Shown here in pieces: positions 22,143 to 35,003 of a stretch of DNA of 64,000 nt. The position numbers and the translations under genes are program-made. The notes beneath the pieces were generated by a model. That model was not told the DNA's origin. It was given only the letters and a program-made list of their open reading frames with translations, and made no database searches. The stretch comes from Grammothele lineata (Eukaryota > Basidiomycota > Agaricomycetes > Polyporales > Polyporaceae). Within the stretch, counting starts at the first letter, position 1. Each line of letters begins with the position of its first letter. The stretch lies in contig NDFF03000002.1 of NCBI GenBank assembly GCA_002150815.3, positions 310,001 through 374,000 on the forward strand, written 5' to 3'.

Positions 22143-23900
22143 CTACCGCTCCGACATCTGCGCGAGGTAGTCCGAGAGCTGCATGAAAGGCTCGAATCAG
22201 CATCGTGGCGCGTATGAACGTATACCCGGCACCAAATACGAACCTTCAGCGCGCCCGCGCGGATGCTCTCTCCGACATTCTGCACGTCCGGGTTGGCAAG
22301 CACCCGCGAAATAGCATCGCGCGCGGCGAGCTCGATCCCCGCGAGCGAGCCGTCCCCGAGCACCCCGCCGTCCGGCCCCGCTCCCATACCACCCGGACCG
22401 TCCTCCTCTTCCTCGCGCCCGAAGTACTGGTTGGACGAGATGGACTGCGCGCCCTGGAAAGATTGCAGGCGCGTCTGCGCCTCGGCTTGCGCGGCGGGGT
22501 CGTAGGAGTTGCGCCCGAAGTACATGTCGGAGGAGATCGCTTTCTGGTTGCCGAACTTGTCGCGGGCGAAGGTCGGCGCGTCCTCTGACGCCGAGCTGCA
22601 GGTGTGGATGGGGATGGGCGGGCACACCAACTTGAGCCCCAGGTCACGGGGAAGCACCGAGGAAGAACGCTACACACCTCGTCGAAGCAGCAGCCGCCGC
22701 GGGGACCGCACCAAACCCGAGCCGCTTCATGCCCATCCCGAGCCTCTCCATATCCTGCGCGCTGCCCTTGGGCGCTGGAGGCGCAGACGCGACCGGCGCG
22801 CTCTTGATTGCGACGGGGGCCTTTGCCTTCGCCGCTGCCGCCTGCTCCGCGGCAGCGCGCGCCTTCGCCTCCTCGTCGGCCTTCTCGCGCTCGCGGTCGT
22901 ATCCGAGTTGGCGGATACGCTCTGCCTCCTCTGTCGCCTTCCGCTCCGCCTCTGCAAAGTCGACGGGCGCCGCCTTCTTCGCGCCCAAACCGCCGAGTTT
23001 CGCCTTCTTCGGTCCGCCCGCGGCGGCGCCGCCCGTGCTGGTGCTACCGATCGAAGATGCGGAGGAGTTGAGACGTGACGCGCCGAGTTTGGACGCCGGC
23101 CGTGCGCCCCCGCCGGTCGTAGAGTTCGCGCGGAGGGAGGCAGAGCTGACCGTGCGTGGTGCGGCGGGGGTGCTGGCCGCGCGGCCGATGACGGGGGGCG
23201 AAGTCGGTTTGGAAGATCCGGGGGAGGATTTCACGGCGGCGGGCTTGTCCCATGAAGAGAAGAAATCGTCGTCTTCGCCGCCTGCTGGTGCGGGGGACAC
23301 AGCCGACTCCGTGCCGTCGACCACGACCTTCTCGGGGAATCTTGGAGGAGGTTCGGATCGTGGTTCGGGAGGGAGAAAACTACAGGGGACTCACTTTACG
23401 GCATCCTCTTTAACCCTACGAGCGAGCTCCTCCTTGTACAACTCCGCGACCCTGCTCGAATACTTCTTTTTCGTGTCCGAGTCGCTGAGGAGTGACGACC
23501 CGCCGTGCTTGTTGAAGAAGTCAGTGGCGGAGGCGTTCCCGCCAACCTTCATGGTCCGCAGCTGGTTGAGTTGCCAACTGTCTAGATTCGTGGATCTTCA
23601 TGCATCATACGTGCCGTAAAATGAGCCGTGTACGACGTGTACGAGGGACAGCATCTGACTCACCGGACGAAGGAGATGTGGACACCCATATTCCGGTGTA
23701 CGCTAGAACACTCAAGGCAGATGTAGACTCCGAAGGTGACGCTAGACCATGTCGGATTGCGGGCCTGGCAATCGAAACACATCTGTCCGGGTATTAGTCT
23801 CGTATACACGTTAAACACAAGTCAAACATACCTTGTTACCCTTCTGAGACTTCAGAACTTTGAAGACCTGGTCCGTCTCGGCCTTAGTTGGGTCAGCCAT
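22143..23900 (-). CDS. GLO3: ArfGAP of the Glo3/ARFGAP2-3 type, 6 exons, 479 aa
   Basis: Exons 23900-23832, 23782-23664, 23595-23395, 23340-22678, 22595-22244 and 22178-22143 total 1440 nt. The N-terminal ArfGAP zinc finger is complete: [20 protein letters not shown] then CLEC (Cys-X2-Cys-X16-Cys-X2-Cys), with the arginine finger in [17 protein letters not shown] Ser/Ala/Lys-rich middle with a charged helix ([20 protein letters not shown]) follows. The C-terminus has the Glo3 motif, two repeats of [17 protein letters not shown]. It stimulates GTP hydrolysis on Arf in COPI vesicle transport between Golgi and ER. An ankyrin or PH domain is absent, which separates it from other ArfGAP classes. 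Confidence 0.93.
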
Positions 23901-24380
23901 GATGATGGAGTGATGGACTGCAGCGAAAAAGACGGGGGAGGGAAGAAGGGGATGACGAGCAGATGGAAGGAGCACTCGCCGACAATGGATGATCTCGCCA
24001 AAGCTCAAGGCCACGTGGACTGACACGCACGCACCGCGTCTCGGCCCGGCGCGCCCGCTACCGCCGTCTTCAAGTTGCGAGCGGGGCCGCTGCGGCTGGC
24101 TTCGAGCGGGACTTTCAGCTCATAGACCCCCATTTCGGCGGCATGGAGTATAGCTAGTATACGATTACGTGTATGACGCGAAAATCATCGCTGTTATGGC
24201 GTAAGCATGCGCTTGCAACCCCCCAAGACATCGTAGACAGGCGTGGATGCGTCCGATGTAGACAAGCTCGGAGGTGACTGCAGATCCCTTTCATTCTTCA
24301 AGCTGACACCAAGGAATAGTACACAGACTGGCAAACGGTACTGCATACACGGTCCACACGGCTCTCTTCTACCTCCCCGT
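23901..24380. other. Intergenic region upstream of the ArfGAP gene
   Basis: 480 bp with the ArfGAP promoter and the 3' flank of the GH12 gene. No gene is recognised. Confidence 0.4.
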
Positions 24381-25359
24381 TCAGGAGTTGAGGGCAACGC
24401 TGAAGCTCTGGATGTGCAGGTTCGCGCTGCCCGTGAACGGCTCCGTGCCGGTCTGGATCGCTTGCACGTACTACACAACACTCGCGTCAGGGACCCACCC
24501 TCCGCGTTGACAAGCAAGTTTACCTGAGTACCAGCGACGCCCTGGCTCTGGACGAGGTAGTCGAAGAAGTCCTTCAGGTCCGCGCTGAAGCTCGTGAGGT
24601 CGCCGTCGGCGCTGACGAACGAGAACACCTCCCAGTTCGAGTTCGGGCCCTTCCACAGGTTCCAGTTGTGCCCCGCAATGTTGAGTCCGCTCAGGATCTG
24701 CGAGCCGACGGGCTGGATGCTGCACGCGGAGAATTGTATGAGAATGGCGCAGGCTAGGCAAGAGGAAGCTTGACATACCCGCCACGGCCGGAGAGCCAGA
24801 TCATGATCTCGTACGAGGACGCAGACGTCGCGGCGGTCCCGGACTGGGCCGTACCAAACCAGATATCGTACCTGCAGCACCCCTACGTTAGCCCTTACCA
24901 CGGATATCTCACTCCAAGAAGACGTACGAGACATCAGCGCGGACGGGGTTCGACACCGAGTCGTAGTCCCACGTCCACGACGTCGGCGCGCTCGCGATGT
25001 TCTGGAGCTGGATGCCCTTGGCGGTGTTGTGGAGCACGTTCGCGTAGCTCTTCACGTTGTTCTCCGCGTTCGCCCACTGCCACTGCGTGCGCCAGGAGAC
25101 GGTGTTGCCGCTCGTGCTGAGGAGCGTCGAGTTCTGCGAGCCGACGCCGGCGTCTGAATGGGCGGAGGAGGTAGGGGGAATGTGTGTGAGAAGCACGGTC
25201 GTTGAATGGATGGGGCGAGGAAGACGTACTTTCGCCCCAGAGGTTCTGGCAGAGGGTGTACGCGCCCGCGGGCATGCAGTCGTACTGCCCGGTGAGGGTC
25301 TGCGCTGCCGCAGAGGCGGCGAGGGCGGCGAGGCTGGTGAATACTGCAGACAGACGCAT
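24381..25359 (-). CDS. Secreted endoglucanase, GH12, 5 exons, 244 aa
   Basis: Exons 25359-25230, 25153-24928, 24871-24779, 24719-24524 and 24470-24381 total 735 nt. A signal peptide (MRLSAVFTSLAALAASAAA) leads to QTLTGQYDCMPAGAYTLCQN. The GH12 jelly-roll signatures follow: VSWRTQWQWANAENNVKSYA, ADVSYDIWFGTAQSG, SSYEIMIWLSGRGG with the nucleophile Glu, NWNLWKGPNSNWEVFSFVS, and QTGTEPFTGSANL with the acid/base Glu. It cleaves beta-1,4-glucan or xyloglucan in plant cell walls. Length matches single-domain GH12 enzymes and there is no cellulose-binding module. A TATA run lies 54-61 bp upstream of the start. A second GH12 gene is at 40.5-42.0 kb. Confidence 0.93.
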
Positions 25360-25412
25360 TGTTCTTGAGCGACAGTTGGTGTCTCGGCCCTCGTCGATGA
25401 TAGATGTAGAGG

Positions 25413-25420
25413 TATATATA
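25413..25420 (-). promoter_or_regulatory. TATA box of the first GH12 gene
   Basis: TATATATA lies 54-61 bp upstream of the GH12 start codon in minus orientation, a normal distance for a strongly inducible fungal gene. Confidence 0.55.
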
Positions 25421-27561
25421 CGCCTGTAGCCCGCTTAGCGTGTTGGCCTGGACACCGAGAAGTGAGCGAGCCGGAGAAACCACAGGATCTCAGTCAAGCA
25501 CAAGAAAAGCCCACCCGGGCGGATGCTGTCGGAGGAATGGTGCTCGCTTAAGATCAATGGAGTATTGCGATGGCGTTCGAGGATGATGTAGAACCGCCGC
25601 AGCGACCGAGGGATCGCTATACTCGCCTCGAGAAGACGTCACAGGTAGCATGTGACGGAGTTCTGCGAGTGATGGCGGCGGCGACGTCGGTAGTGCAAGT
25701 TGATGGGCCTCTGTTCTGTGGAGCGAACATCGGGCATGCCGATGATGAACCGAGTAATAAACGGCAGTTAGCCTTTGTCGAAGGATGCGTCGAGTCGCGT
25801 GTCGTGCAGAGTCTTGATGCATCGGGGCATTGCAACCTGTATGCTGAGAAATCTCATGAGGGAAAATGAGGTTGACCAATAGACTGACATCGATGCTACA
25901 AGGGGGGAGACATGACCCAGACGCTTACATTGTTGGAAAGGAGTGTAGACGTTGTCACTAGTTCTTCAGCTGGAATTTGACTCTCCTACTGTCTCGATAA
26001 CACTGAGAGCAATTGAAGTAACCTTCGTAAGTATCCTAAGCAAATGCAGGGTCAGATAGAAAGAAAGCAAAGCATCATGGTCTCAAGAGACTCGAGGTAA
26101 GGGTACCCGCCATCACTTCGGTCCCGATCCATCGTCGAACGTCCACTTCGCAATCACCTAATCCACCAACGGCACGCGCATATCCACTCCGTGGCAACAA
26201 CGCAGGATGCCTGACCAGCGATAACAATCAACCAGCAAGCACGAATCACGCACTACAGTCCGTGTAGGTCGCGGAACAGTTCGGAGAGTTGTATGTCATT
26301 CGACCTGTCAAGCTTCCTCCGGCGCGATGCAGAGGCTAAGCTTTGCAAATTGACAACGACAGTCGGAAGCTGCGAGAGCGCGGTGATGAAGAGGTTGATG
26401 GAATGGAGGCCAATTGGATTCAACCTGAGTGCGCCCAACATGGTGGAAGACGAGCAAGAAGACAATTAGGCGCTCTCATTTGGCGCCTTGGCGCAGCGAA
26501 CGCGTTCGGCGGGCACGTGCCACGCGACACCACGCGATCACTGTCAGTCACCGCCGCGCCGCCGAGGTTTGTCTTGAAACAGCCAGCAAGACTGCTCCCG
26601 AGGCCGGTCGCTTCGAGAGTCAGGACTCTGTGCTGGCCGCCAGGCTCAGAACCCGAGCGCTGGGCGACCAACACATCTAACTGTCAAGTAATGTTCAAGA
26701 AGCCTTGGGAAGCTACTACCACCAACTGAACAACTTACAGCTCAAATTAGGCGCATCAACTGCTTCTTCATAATGTAGTCGTACATCTGTTTCGTCTGGG
26801 ACCGACTCACGCACGGTGCGAGGAACACATAGGTATGGAGTTGTTATACTTCCACTTCCTAACAGACTGATCATCGCGAACAGGAAATTCTTCCGGGTAA
26901 CCAAGCTCGGGCCTCGATCCTCGTAACATCGGATTGGGCCCGATGATCATGCCATCTCCCTACGAGTAATCAGCTTATAGTATCGCTCATTGAGAAGGTC
27001 AGTCGGATTCAATTTTTCTTGCTTGTTGCTCGAAATCGCGCTCATAGTGTTCTGCTAGTGATGCGGCAGCTGTGCCCGGGGATGATCGAGTTCGACTCGT
27101 GAACGCGCGGGCGGGTTACATGGTATTCCAACCAATGCCGCGAGGACGCTCAGAATGAGCGGTCCAGACCTCCCAGTGTATCGCTTTCAAGGCGTTCCTT
27201 GGTATCTACAGCGCGCCGCCCTGGCTGAACTCGCAAACGCCTTCAAATTCGGGAATACGCTTGAGGTGCGCGCGACCCAATGTGCGCAGCGCCCAACAAG
27301 ATCTGCCACGGCGCATCGACAACGAGATGGGCGCGCAACTGCTCTCATGTCTCATCGTATCGAAGCCGCATTTCGCCGAATGTTGCCGACGAGGGTACGG
27401 AGGGCTTGCGTTCTCGCTCCCGGAGTATAAAGCACAACGGACGTGGATGTCGAAACCCTCACCCCCACACTTCATTCCTACTTTCGTTCTCACATCCTCC
27501 CATCCGCTAGTCGGATTTTGCTCCTCTTCGTCGTACCGCCTTTACTTTTTACGTCCCGGTG
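25421..27561. other. 2.1-kb gene-free region with the GH18 promoter at its right end
   Basis: Short frames only; none has a recognisable domain. TATAAA at 27426-27431, about 131 bp before the GH18 start, is followed by a CT-rich leader and is the probable promoter. Confidence 0.45.
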
Positions 27562-28682
27562 ATGTTCTCCTTCTCTCGCATGATCACCTCCGTCACGGCC
27601 GCGCTGGCGCTGGCCTCTGTGAGCAGCGTTCTCGCTGTTCCTGTTCCCGAGGCCACAGCGCTGGTGTCGCGGGGTGCCACATCCATCCCCAGCCCTGCTT
27701 TTGTAGTTTACGTCGACCGCACTATCGATGCGATCAACGTCCTTCCTCCCGCCGACCAGCTCGCTGTGAGTCGTCCCGCGACCCATGCGTGTCGCTTTAT
27801 TCTGATTATACATCTATAGGGCTTCAACGTCATCAACCTGTCCTTCATCACGGCTAGCAAAGGACCCATTGACCAAGCGCAGCTATTCGCTGGTCTCCCT
27901 GCTGACACCAAGTCTGCGAAGAAAGCCGAGTACGCCGCTGCCGGCATTAACATCCTCGTCTCGGCCTTCGGCGACTCCGACCATCCGACGAGCGACGGCC
28001 GGGACCCCGTCGACACCGCGAACACGATGGCTCAATTCGTGCTCGACAACAACCTCGACGGTATCGACGTCGACTACGAGGACTTCGACGCGATCGGCAA
28101 GAGCAACGGCTCGGCCGAGCAGTGGGTCGCGACGTTCACGCAGACCCTTCGCCAGAAGCTGCCCCAGGGCCAGTTTATCCTGAGCCACGCGCCCATCGCG
28201 CCGTGGATGGCGCCCGATGCAACTAAGAACCCGGGTGGTGCGTACGTGAAGATCAATCAGGACGTCGGCTCCATGATCGACTACGTAAGTCCTTCCCTCT
28301 GCACCCTTCGCGCGTCCTCCGGTAGTATCCGCTGACGGTACCGTAACTTTCACAGTACAACATCCAGTTCTACAACCAGAAGAACTTCGCGACCGGCACC
28401 GTGCTGTACATCGACTGCGACGGCCTCCTGAACAAGGCCGACGACGCAGCCAAGGGCACTGCCCTGTTCGAGATCCAGGGGAACGGCTTCGACCTCAACA
28501 AGCTCGTCATTGGCAAGCCTGGTAACACGGACGACGCCGGGCTCGGCTTCATGGACCCCTCCACTCTCGGCGGCTGTGTCGACCAGGCCGTGGCCAAGGG
28601 CTGGAAGGGCGGCATCATGGGCTTCCAGGCCCCACACGCCGACTCGAACTGGATCAAGGCTGCTAAGGGCTCCTCGCTCTGA
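27562..28682 (+). CDS. Secreted GH18 chitinase/ENGase-like enzyme, 3 exons, 331 aa
   Basis: Exons 27562-27765, 27820-28284 and 28356-28682 give 996 nt. The start is the ATG at 27562. A signal peptide ends near VLAVPVPEA. The family active-site motif is clear: LDGIDVDYEDF (DxxDxDxE), preceded by INILVSAFGDSDHP in place of the usual SxGG strand, and followed by MIDYYNIQFYNQKNF and a late GGIMGFQAPHADSNW. This is the compact single-domain GH18 form found in many Agaricomycetes. It acts on chitin or on the chitobiose core of N-glycans; the two roles cannot be separated by eye. No chitin-binding module is seen. Confidence 0.9.
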
Positions 28683-28909
28683 GCGCCGATGAAGTGGGAC
28701 TGACACGTTAAGTTGCTTGGAAGTACGGAGGATGACCAGTTTTAGGAGAACTCGACGACGATTGACGACTCTACTCACGCCATGTGTACCAACGGCTGTA
28801 TCTAGTAATGAACGTGTTTCGGGGTCATTATTCTGCGTGTGCCCGAAAGAAGAGCGGCTTTCCGCTTAAGAAGCCAGATATACAGCGATACTCCCGTGAC
28901 ATCCATCGA

Positions 28910-29970
28910 TCATTCTTCACTTTCTGCTTCCAACCCTACCGACCACGACTCAAAGCGATCTATCGTCTCATTCATCACCTTCATCTTCTTCCTTATACCA
29001 GCGATAGTATCGCGCCCTACCACAAAGTGAAGTGGAGGGTCCTCCACCGACGCGAAGCGATAGAAGACCTCCACAGACTTCCGCGTGTCCTTCATCTCCA
29101 CCTGGAATCCCCCGGCACGCATGCAAAGAGTAGGCAGGTTCGGGTTGACATACGCGGGATGCGGCTCAAGCCAGATGGCTTTCTTTGTGGCTTCGCTGTG
29201 GATCCACCCGGGCTCAATGATTGTCACCTATGTCGTGAATATTCATATTCAGTGAACGTCGAGTGTCTCGTGAAATGACACTCGCTTTGATGTTCCATTC
29301 GGAGTCCAGCTCGAGAACCAAGGACTCGGTCATCCCTTCCATAGCTAACAAAAGTTCATAAGCAACTAAACACGTCGAGATGGGTTCTCCCACCCACTCA
29401 CCAAACTTCGACGCTGAATAGATAGCTAAACCGGGGCAACCCATGAGCCCCAAACCCGAACCGATCTGCAGCAACCTTCCGCCCGCTCCTCGAGGGTTTT
29501 CATCGCGAAAGAATCTGATAGCCTCTTTCGTAACGCGCAGGGTGCCCCAGACGTTCGTATCAAAAACAGAGCGAGCTGCGACCTCGTCAATGGTCTCCGT
29601 TTCTCCTACCATCCCAAAGCCTGCGTTGTTCACAACGATGTCAATGCGACCGAAGGCCTCTTTTGCGCGGGCGAACGTGGATATGACATCTCCCTGCTTT
29701 GTGACGTCCAGCGGAAGGACAAGCAGCTGGGATGCCGGGTACTGAGAGACGAGACTGTCTAGCGTAGAGGTCGTGCGAGCTGTCGCTACGACCTTTTCCC
29801 CCTTCTCCAGAATGAGCTCTACAAGAGCGCGTCCAAGCCCGGTCGACGTTCCCGTGACTAACAAGGCCAGTCAGTACGAACTGCGTGTTGAAACGGCCTC
29901 ATTGACAGTTGTAGACGCACGACTTACTGAGCCAGACTCTGGGCAACGTTGTAGGTGGTAACGTAGCCAT
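28910..29970 (-). CDS. Short-chain dehydrogenase, tandem copy 1, 4 exons, 291 aa
   Basis: Exons 29970-29928, 29857-29402, 29344-29286 and 29227-28910 total 876 nt. Motifs: ITGTSTGLGRALVE (cofactor loop, residues about 15-28), NNAGFGMVGE, and YSASKF with catalytic Tyr and Lys. The C-terminal part (TIIEPGW ... HFVVGRD) is typical of the retinol-dehydrogenase-like classical SDRs common in fungi. The third intron begins GCGAGT, so it is a GC-AG intron if real; the paralogue has a GT donor at exactly this place. Exon lengths 456, 59 and 318 are identical to the neighbouring copy. The substrate is unknown. Confidence 0.88.
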
Positions 29971-30858
29971 TGGTATCTGGTTGAGCTGCTATGCTTTGTG
30001 ACCAATCAAATAGGGCGTTACTGTAGGGCGTCGAGGATCCGCACAGAGCAAACAGAGGCTGTGATGGGAACCTGATAGTGCGCCCACAAACTTCTTATTC
30101 CCTCACCCTTCACATATATATGCCACGAAGATCCGCCTATTATCTAATAAGTAGCTTCTCCTCGGTAATGAACGGTCCAGGTCACGAACCTTCATCAAAT
30201 GGTACATCTCTTGCACCAACAAAGGAATGCGCCGAAGATCTCCGAGCCGACGACCGCACTTCATTTGGGTGAGTGCAGCAGGTCCGGGTGTCTCGGATGC
30301 CCAGGAAGCGTCAGGACTGGGAGCGCAAATACACATAGCTAGAATGGCAAAAAAGAGCTCTGGGCGGCGTTAGGACGAAGATATTCACAATGGAGCGTCT
30401 GCCCGGAGGACTCGAGCGCGTCATCAGAGTCACCACGACGGTGAGAATCGACATTGAATGGTGAGCGCCGCTTGAGCGCTGGATATCCAAGTTAGCAGAC
30501 TCGGTTTATTGACGGTTCTTGGGGACACGCACGCCTCTACTTACATGGTGAGCACGACAGGACAGCGCATGATCTATGTTTCGTACGTCCTGGTGAAGTT
30601 GATCGGCTGCGGACGGAGATGGATGTGGGTCAGTGTCATGAAGATGGCCGCCTGCGATAGAAGAGAGTCATACATGAGTACCTGCGGCGCGTAGCCTGGA
30701 AGGATCGCGCGTCAGTTGGCAATCAGTTGCGGAGCGGCGGCGGCTGTGTCTACTGCCGTTGTTCGCTCTCCGTCCAAGGTCCTTATAAGTATGCGCGATT
30801 GATATAACATTTGAGAACATTGATCAGCAAGCGGGCCGTTCACTACGACCATGACTTG
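29971..30858. other. Spacer between the tandem SDR genes
   Basis: About 890 bp with the promoter of copy 1 (minus strand) and the 3' flank of copy 2. A CCAAT motif is present near 30000. No gene is recognised. Confidence 0.4.
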
Positions 30859-31915
30859 TCATCCACTGCTCTCCGCTTCTAGCCCCACTGACCACGTCTC
30901 GAAGCGATCTAGGGTATCCTTCATCTCTTTCGTCTTCTCTCTTGCTGCGGCGATGGCGTCGCGCCCCACCACAAAGTGTAGCGGAGGATCCGGGAGGGAC
31001 GCGAAGCGATAGAACACTCCCACTGAACGGCGAGTGTCCTTCCACTCGACGTTGAAACCCTCCGCGCGCATACGAGCAGTGGCAATGTTGGGATTACTGT
31101 AAGCCGGATGCGGCGCTGGCCACCACACCTTCTTCGCGCACTCGCTGTAAATCCACCCCGGTTCAATGATCGAGACCTGATAGAAATAAGAACAGACACA
31201 ACGTCATTTGGTATGCTCGAACAACAGCAAAGAATACGTACTTTAATGTTCCAAGCCGGATCCAGCTCTAGAGCTAGAGACTCTGTCATCCCTTCGATCG
31301 CTATTGCCAAATATACAGCGTTCAACGTAGTTGTACACAAATATGAAGCACCACCCACCGGACTTCGACGCGCAGTAGATCGATAAGCCCGCAAAGCCAA
31401 CGAGCCCCGCATACGAGCCCATCTGCCACAGTCTGCCGCCCGCTCCGCGTGGGTTCTCATCCCGGAAGAACCGGATGGCCTCTTTGGAGACGCGCAGAGT
31501 GCCCCATACGTTCGTGTCAAAGACGGCTCGCGACTCAGCTTCATCAATGACCTCTGCTTCCCCGATGTTGCTATATCCAGCGTTGTTTATGACAATATCG
31601 ATGCGGCCAAACGCATGCTTCGCCCGGGAGAAAGCGGCAGTAACTTGCTGTTGATCCGTGATGTCGAGGGGGAGAACGAGGAGGCGAGACGCAGGATGCT
31701 GAGACACAAGATTGTCCAGCGTTGACGTCGTACGGGCGGTCGCTATAGCGATCTCCCCATTCTCCAAAATGTGTTCGACGAGAGCACGGCCCAGACCAGT
31801 AGATGTGCCAGTGACTGTAGCAGACTTGATCAACACAAGAGGCGAGAGGGGAAGAGCAAAGCGATAACAACTCACTGAACCAGACCCTAGGTGTCGCAGA
31901 ATCCTGGGCAGCCAT
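30859..31915 (-). CDS. Short-chain dehydrogenase, tandem copy 2, 4 exons, 290 aa
   Basis: Exons 31915-31876, 31814-31359, 31300-31242 and 31176-30859 total 873 nt. It shares with copy 1 the ITGTSTGLGRALVE loop, NNAGYSNIGE, SIYCASKS (Tyr and Lys of the catalytic motif kept), the TSTLD.LVSQ.PAS.LLVLPLD stretch and the C-terminal DRFE.WSVGLEAES ending. All introns have GT-AG ends. The two are a clear tandem duplication in the same direction. It is probably an NADP-dependent reductase of a lipid-like or aromatic carbonyl, but this is only family-level inference. Confidence 0.88.
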
Positions 31916-33828
31916 CGTTATCGTTGTCGATCTCGCAGTACTGTTGATTGCTGTAAAATTCGCCATGGAGCCGCCTTTTAACGTGCGGCATTTAGAATGC
32001 AGGCACGTAAGTGGGTCACCAGACTTACATAACGCTCTTGGTAACCAGCCTAGTCTTTCTCGAACTGGGCCCGATTCTCGAGGAACCGTACCACATAGAC
32101 GCTGCTGAAGCTCTAAGTTTCGGTCCGATATCAGTCATGAGCCGTAGACGTGGCAGGATTCGCTCACCAGCAACGAAGCGCTAGACACCGTAATCGTCTA
32201 AGCTATACGGGGACGCATATAATTGAATGATCTTTCGCACGCTAGTCCGCCCTCGTATGAGAACACCACGAACTGCGGTCGAAGTCAAGTCCTTCTGACG
32301 CCGAAAAGAAGCGTCGAATCACGAAAACTATGATTCGGACAACCACCCCTCACGTTTGCATCTCGTGCAGGTGCCTATCATGGCCATCCACGATGGTCTG
32401 GAGGGTTTTTCAGGGCAAGACCTGGTGAGGGTCATCACCGATAACCACTGCAATACGTGTCCGTCAAAGTGGCCATCTGATTGTGTATGTTGAACCTGGA
32501 CATGCAGCCATTAGCTTGCAAGTGCCGTTGAGCACGTACAATTTTCGGGGTAGGCCGGCGATCGTGCGTGCTACTTATTCCCGACGATGACGACAAAGCA
32601 AGTGTACTCACCACATGATGAACTTAAAGTTCAAAAAACGAATGTGACATACAGAAGCAGCCGAAATTGTAGAGTGATACATGCTGACGTTATCGCCAGC
32701 TGCCGTCCCGTCACTGAAGCATTGTCATTCCCACGCCGGTCGAGGTATGGATGTATACTGAAGGCGGCCGGAGCAGAGGAGTGCGAAAAAGTCAGATGGA
32801 GTAGTGCGGAGATTGAGTGCGAAAGGCCGAGGGTATGGAGACTTTGCGAGTGTGTATTCGATGCTTTAGATGGCGATGGGAGGAGTCAACCGTGCTGAGG
32901 AGTCTGCAGGCCGCCGGTCGGAGTTTGATAATCGGAATGCTGTTGAAGTAATAGTCATGATTGAAGTCCGCATACAAATGATTGTAGCCGTGAGAGTACT
33001 AACACCGCCACGGAATGCTGGTCCTGTGAGCCGCCGAGTCGTAGCCGCCCACGACTCCTACTCAGATCAATACCACCAGAACACCCCAAATGTCAAGATC
33101 TAAACGCCCTCACTCGGTTCTGTCATCAGGGACGATATACTCCTCCATCTGCCTCACTTTGCGCTCGATCCATGTTTACAGCCGTGCAGTACTTTCTGAT
33201 AGTAGCCGCTGTTATCGGACCTGCTTGGTACTGGGTACTGCCAGCACGACGGGTGCCTACGATGCCTCAGTGACTCACATACATTATGAGAAGGAGTAAG
33301 TAAGTTTCAAATAGGTTTTCAAGGTTCATGACAAGCGGAGGCCAGAGATAGGCTGTGCGTTTGGGCACTTCATGCTAGCTGCGGAGAACTTTGAAAGAGC
33401 CGCCGCCGGCAGAAGCGTACCACCAATCGACCCCGGCAGCCTGCGTCGCGCCGTGTCAGGGTAGCACAATGTACGAAAGACTAGCAGGCTCATCATGTGG
33501 ACCTTGTACTGTATGACACCGATGTTACCAGACGCACATATCAAGTAATGCAGCAGCCGTTTTGCCTCCATGATCAGCCGCCACACAACCAGGAGGACGG
33601 GATGCCAAGAGTTCACCAAAGTTCGTGGGTATAACGCTTCCTCGTTCCGTCGCTATTCCGCTTAACTATCTCGGTCCAAACAGTGTTTCCGGTGTCTAAG
33701 TCTGCTCACCGTTCTACCTTTGGCCCACCAATGTCGTCGAGTTTGTTCATAGACTAGACGCGGGCCCCTCTGAGCCAGTTGCGGATCTCCGTGCTAGGGC
33801 AATACTTCCTCGTCGGAATCCGCCCCGA
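31916..33828. other. 1.9-kb region without a recognisable gene
   Basis: Frequent stops in all frames and lower GC than the neighbours. No motif, splice series or repeat ends were found. Confidence 0.45.
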
Positions 33829-35003
33829 ATGAAGTCTCGCATGAGTATGGGAAGTGTCGAGGTACGTTCTTCCACGTGCCCTTATATTGGGGCTTCCGCG
33901 GCGCCCTACGTACGAGAGAGAAACGAACTAACCACCGTCTCGTTACGCCTCACCATTTCTTCGTACCCCGGTTCAGGCAACCAAGGACCGGCACGCTCCC
34001 TCTTTCCGTGACCTTTCTACGCCTGAGAGTCGGAATGCTGCCCCGATGATCAGTATAGCTACTATGTCTGGTTCATCCCACAGCTCCTCTGTCCGCGCTC
34101 CAGCCCGGTCGTCATCCTTCGGCGACAATGAATGGCGGTATAAGCGCAAGGTTCTTCTCAACACGTGGTTGTGCAACGTCGGTTTGAGGAGCGTCCTCAG
34201 TCACCGTGGGGCCAGAAGTGATGATGGAGATACGTCGGTGCGTCTCCTTATCGCTCCCTTCATGTGTCTGCAGGTGGTGAGAACTGTCGTTAGCGAGGGC
34301 ATTGGGCGGAGTTGTTCATAGTGCAAGCTTCAATCGCAACAGTCCAAGCCGGAGGATGGCATCAGGACTCGCTTCCTCATGTACGCCTCGTCCTGGGGCC
34401 GTCGCTGTCTTTACCTCGGTGCCGAAGCCAGAGTGATGTCCCGTTTCGGAGAAACTTCTCTATTGAGCGGGTATCGGCCTCTCGGCTGTGGGGGCGCTCG
34501 GTGCCTTTCAGAAGGCAGTCAACAAACATTTTCCCAGGCTCTGGGCGGGCGGCCGTCGGACCTGACGTGCGTCGATGGGAATACTCATCCACCCTCGGCC
34601 ACGCGCGGCGCTTAGAAACTGCCCCAGAAGTATCTTCAAACGCTGAGGATGCCGAGCAAGTACGCACAAATACTGCTCCTACCCGTCTCTTTCTCCTCAT
34701 GAGTCTCCGCAAGTGCCGTACGATGTGAACGGTTTCCGTCGCAACGACAGCCAGGCACGCCTGCGCGTTCACTCACTCCTCCGGGCTCACCGAAGACAAC
34801 GAAGAGGCCGAACGCACGCGAGAGCCACGAGGTGCACATGGGACAACCCGACGCTCCCGAGAATAGACTACTGCCACCGAGCTCGCAGATACGTACCCTT
34901 CGCCGACGATGGAGGGAATGTCGGTTCCATCCGGGCCAGCGCAGAGGAAAGCTCCTCTTCCGTAATCCTCACAGTAGCGGCCCCAACAATCATGGTGATG
35001 TAA
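33829..35003 (+). CDS. Tentative unknown gene, at least 4 exons
   Basis: Exons 33829-33861, 33977-34237, 34294-34659 and from 34751 on are joined by introns of 115, 56 and 91 nt, all phase 0, with good GT donors. The encoded protein is Ser/Arg/Pro-rich with no known domain. The order of features resembles the gene at 43953-45354: an exon starting with a His-Trp-Ala block (RGHWAE versus DHWAGE) and a later PGTP(A/T)R followed by a Ser/Pro/Lys-rich run. The end is not determined; frames after about 34905 become inconsistent, so it may be a decayed copy. This is weakly supported. Confidence 0.33.
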
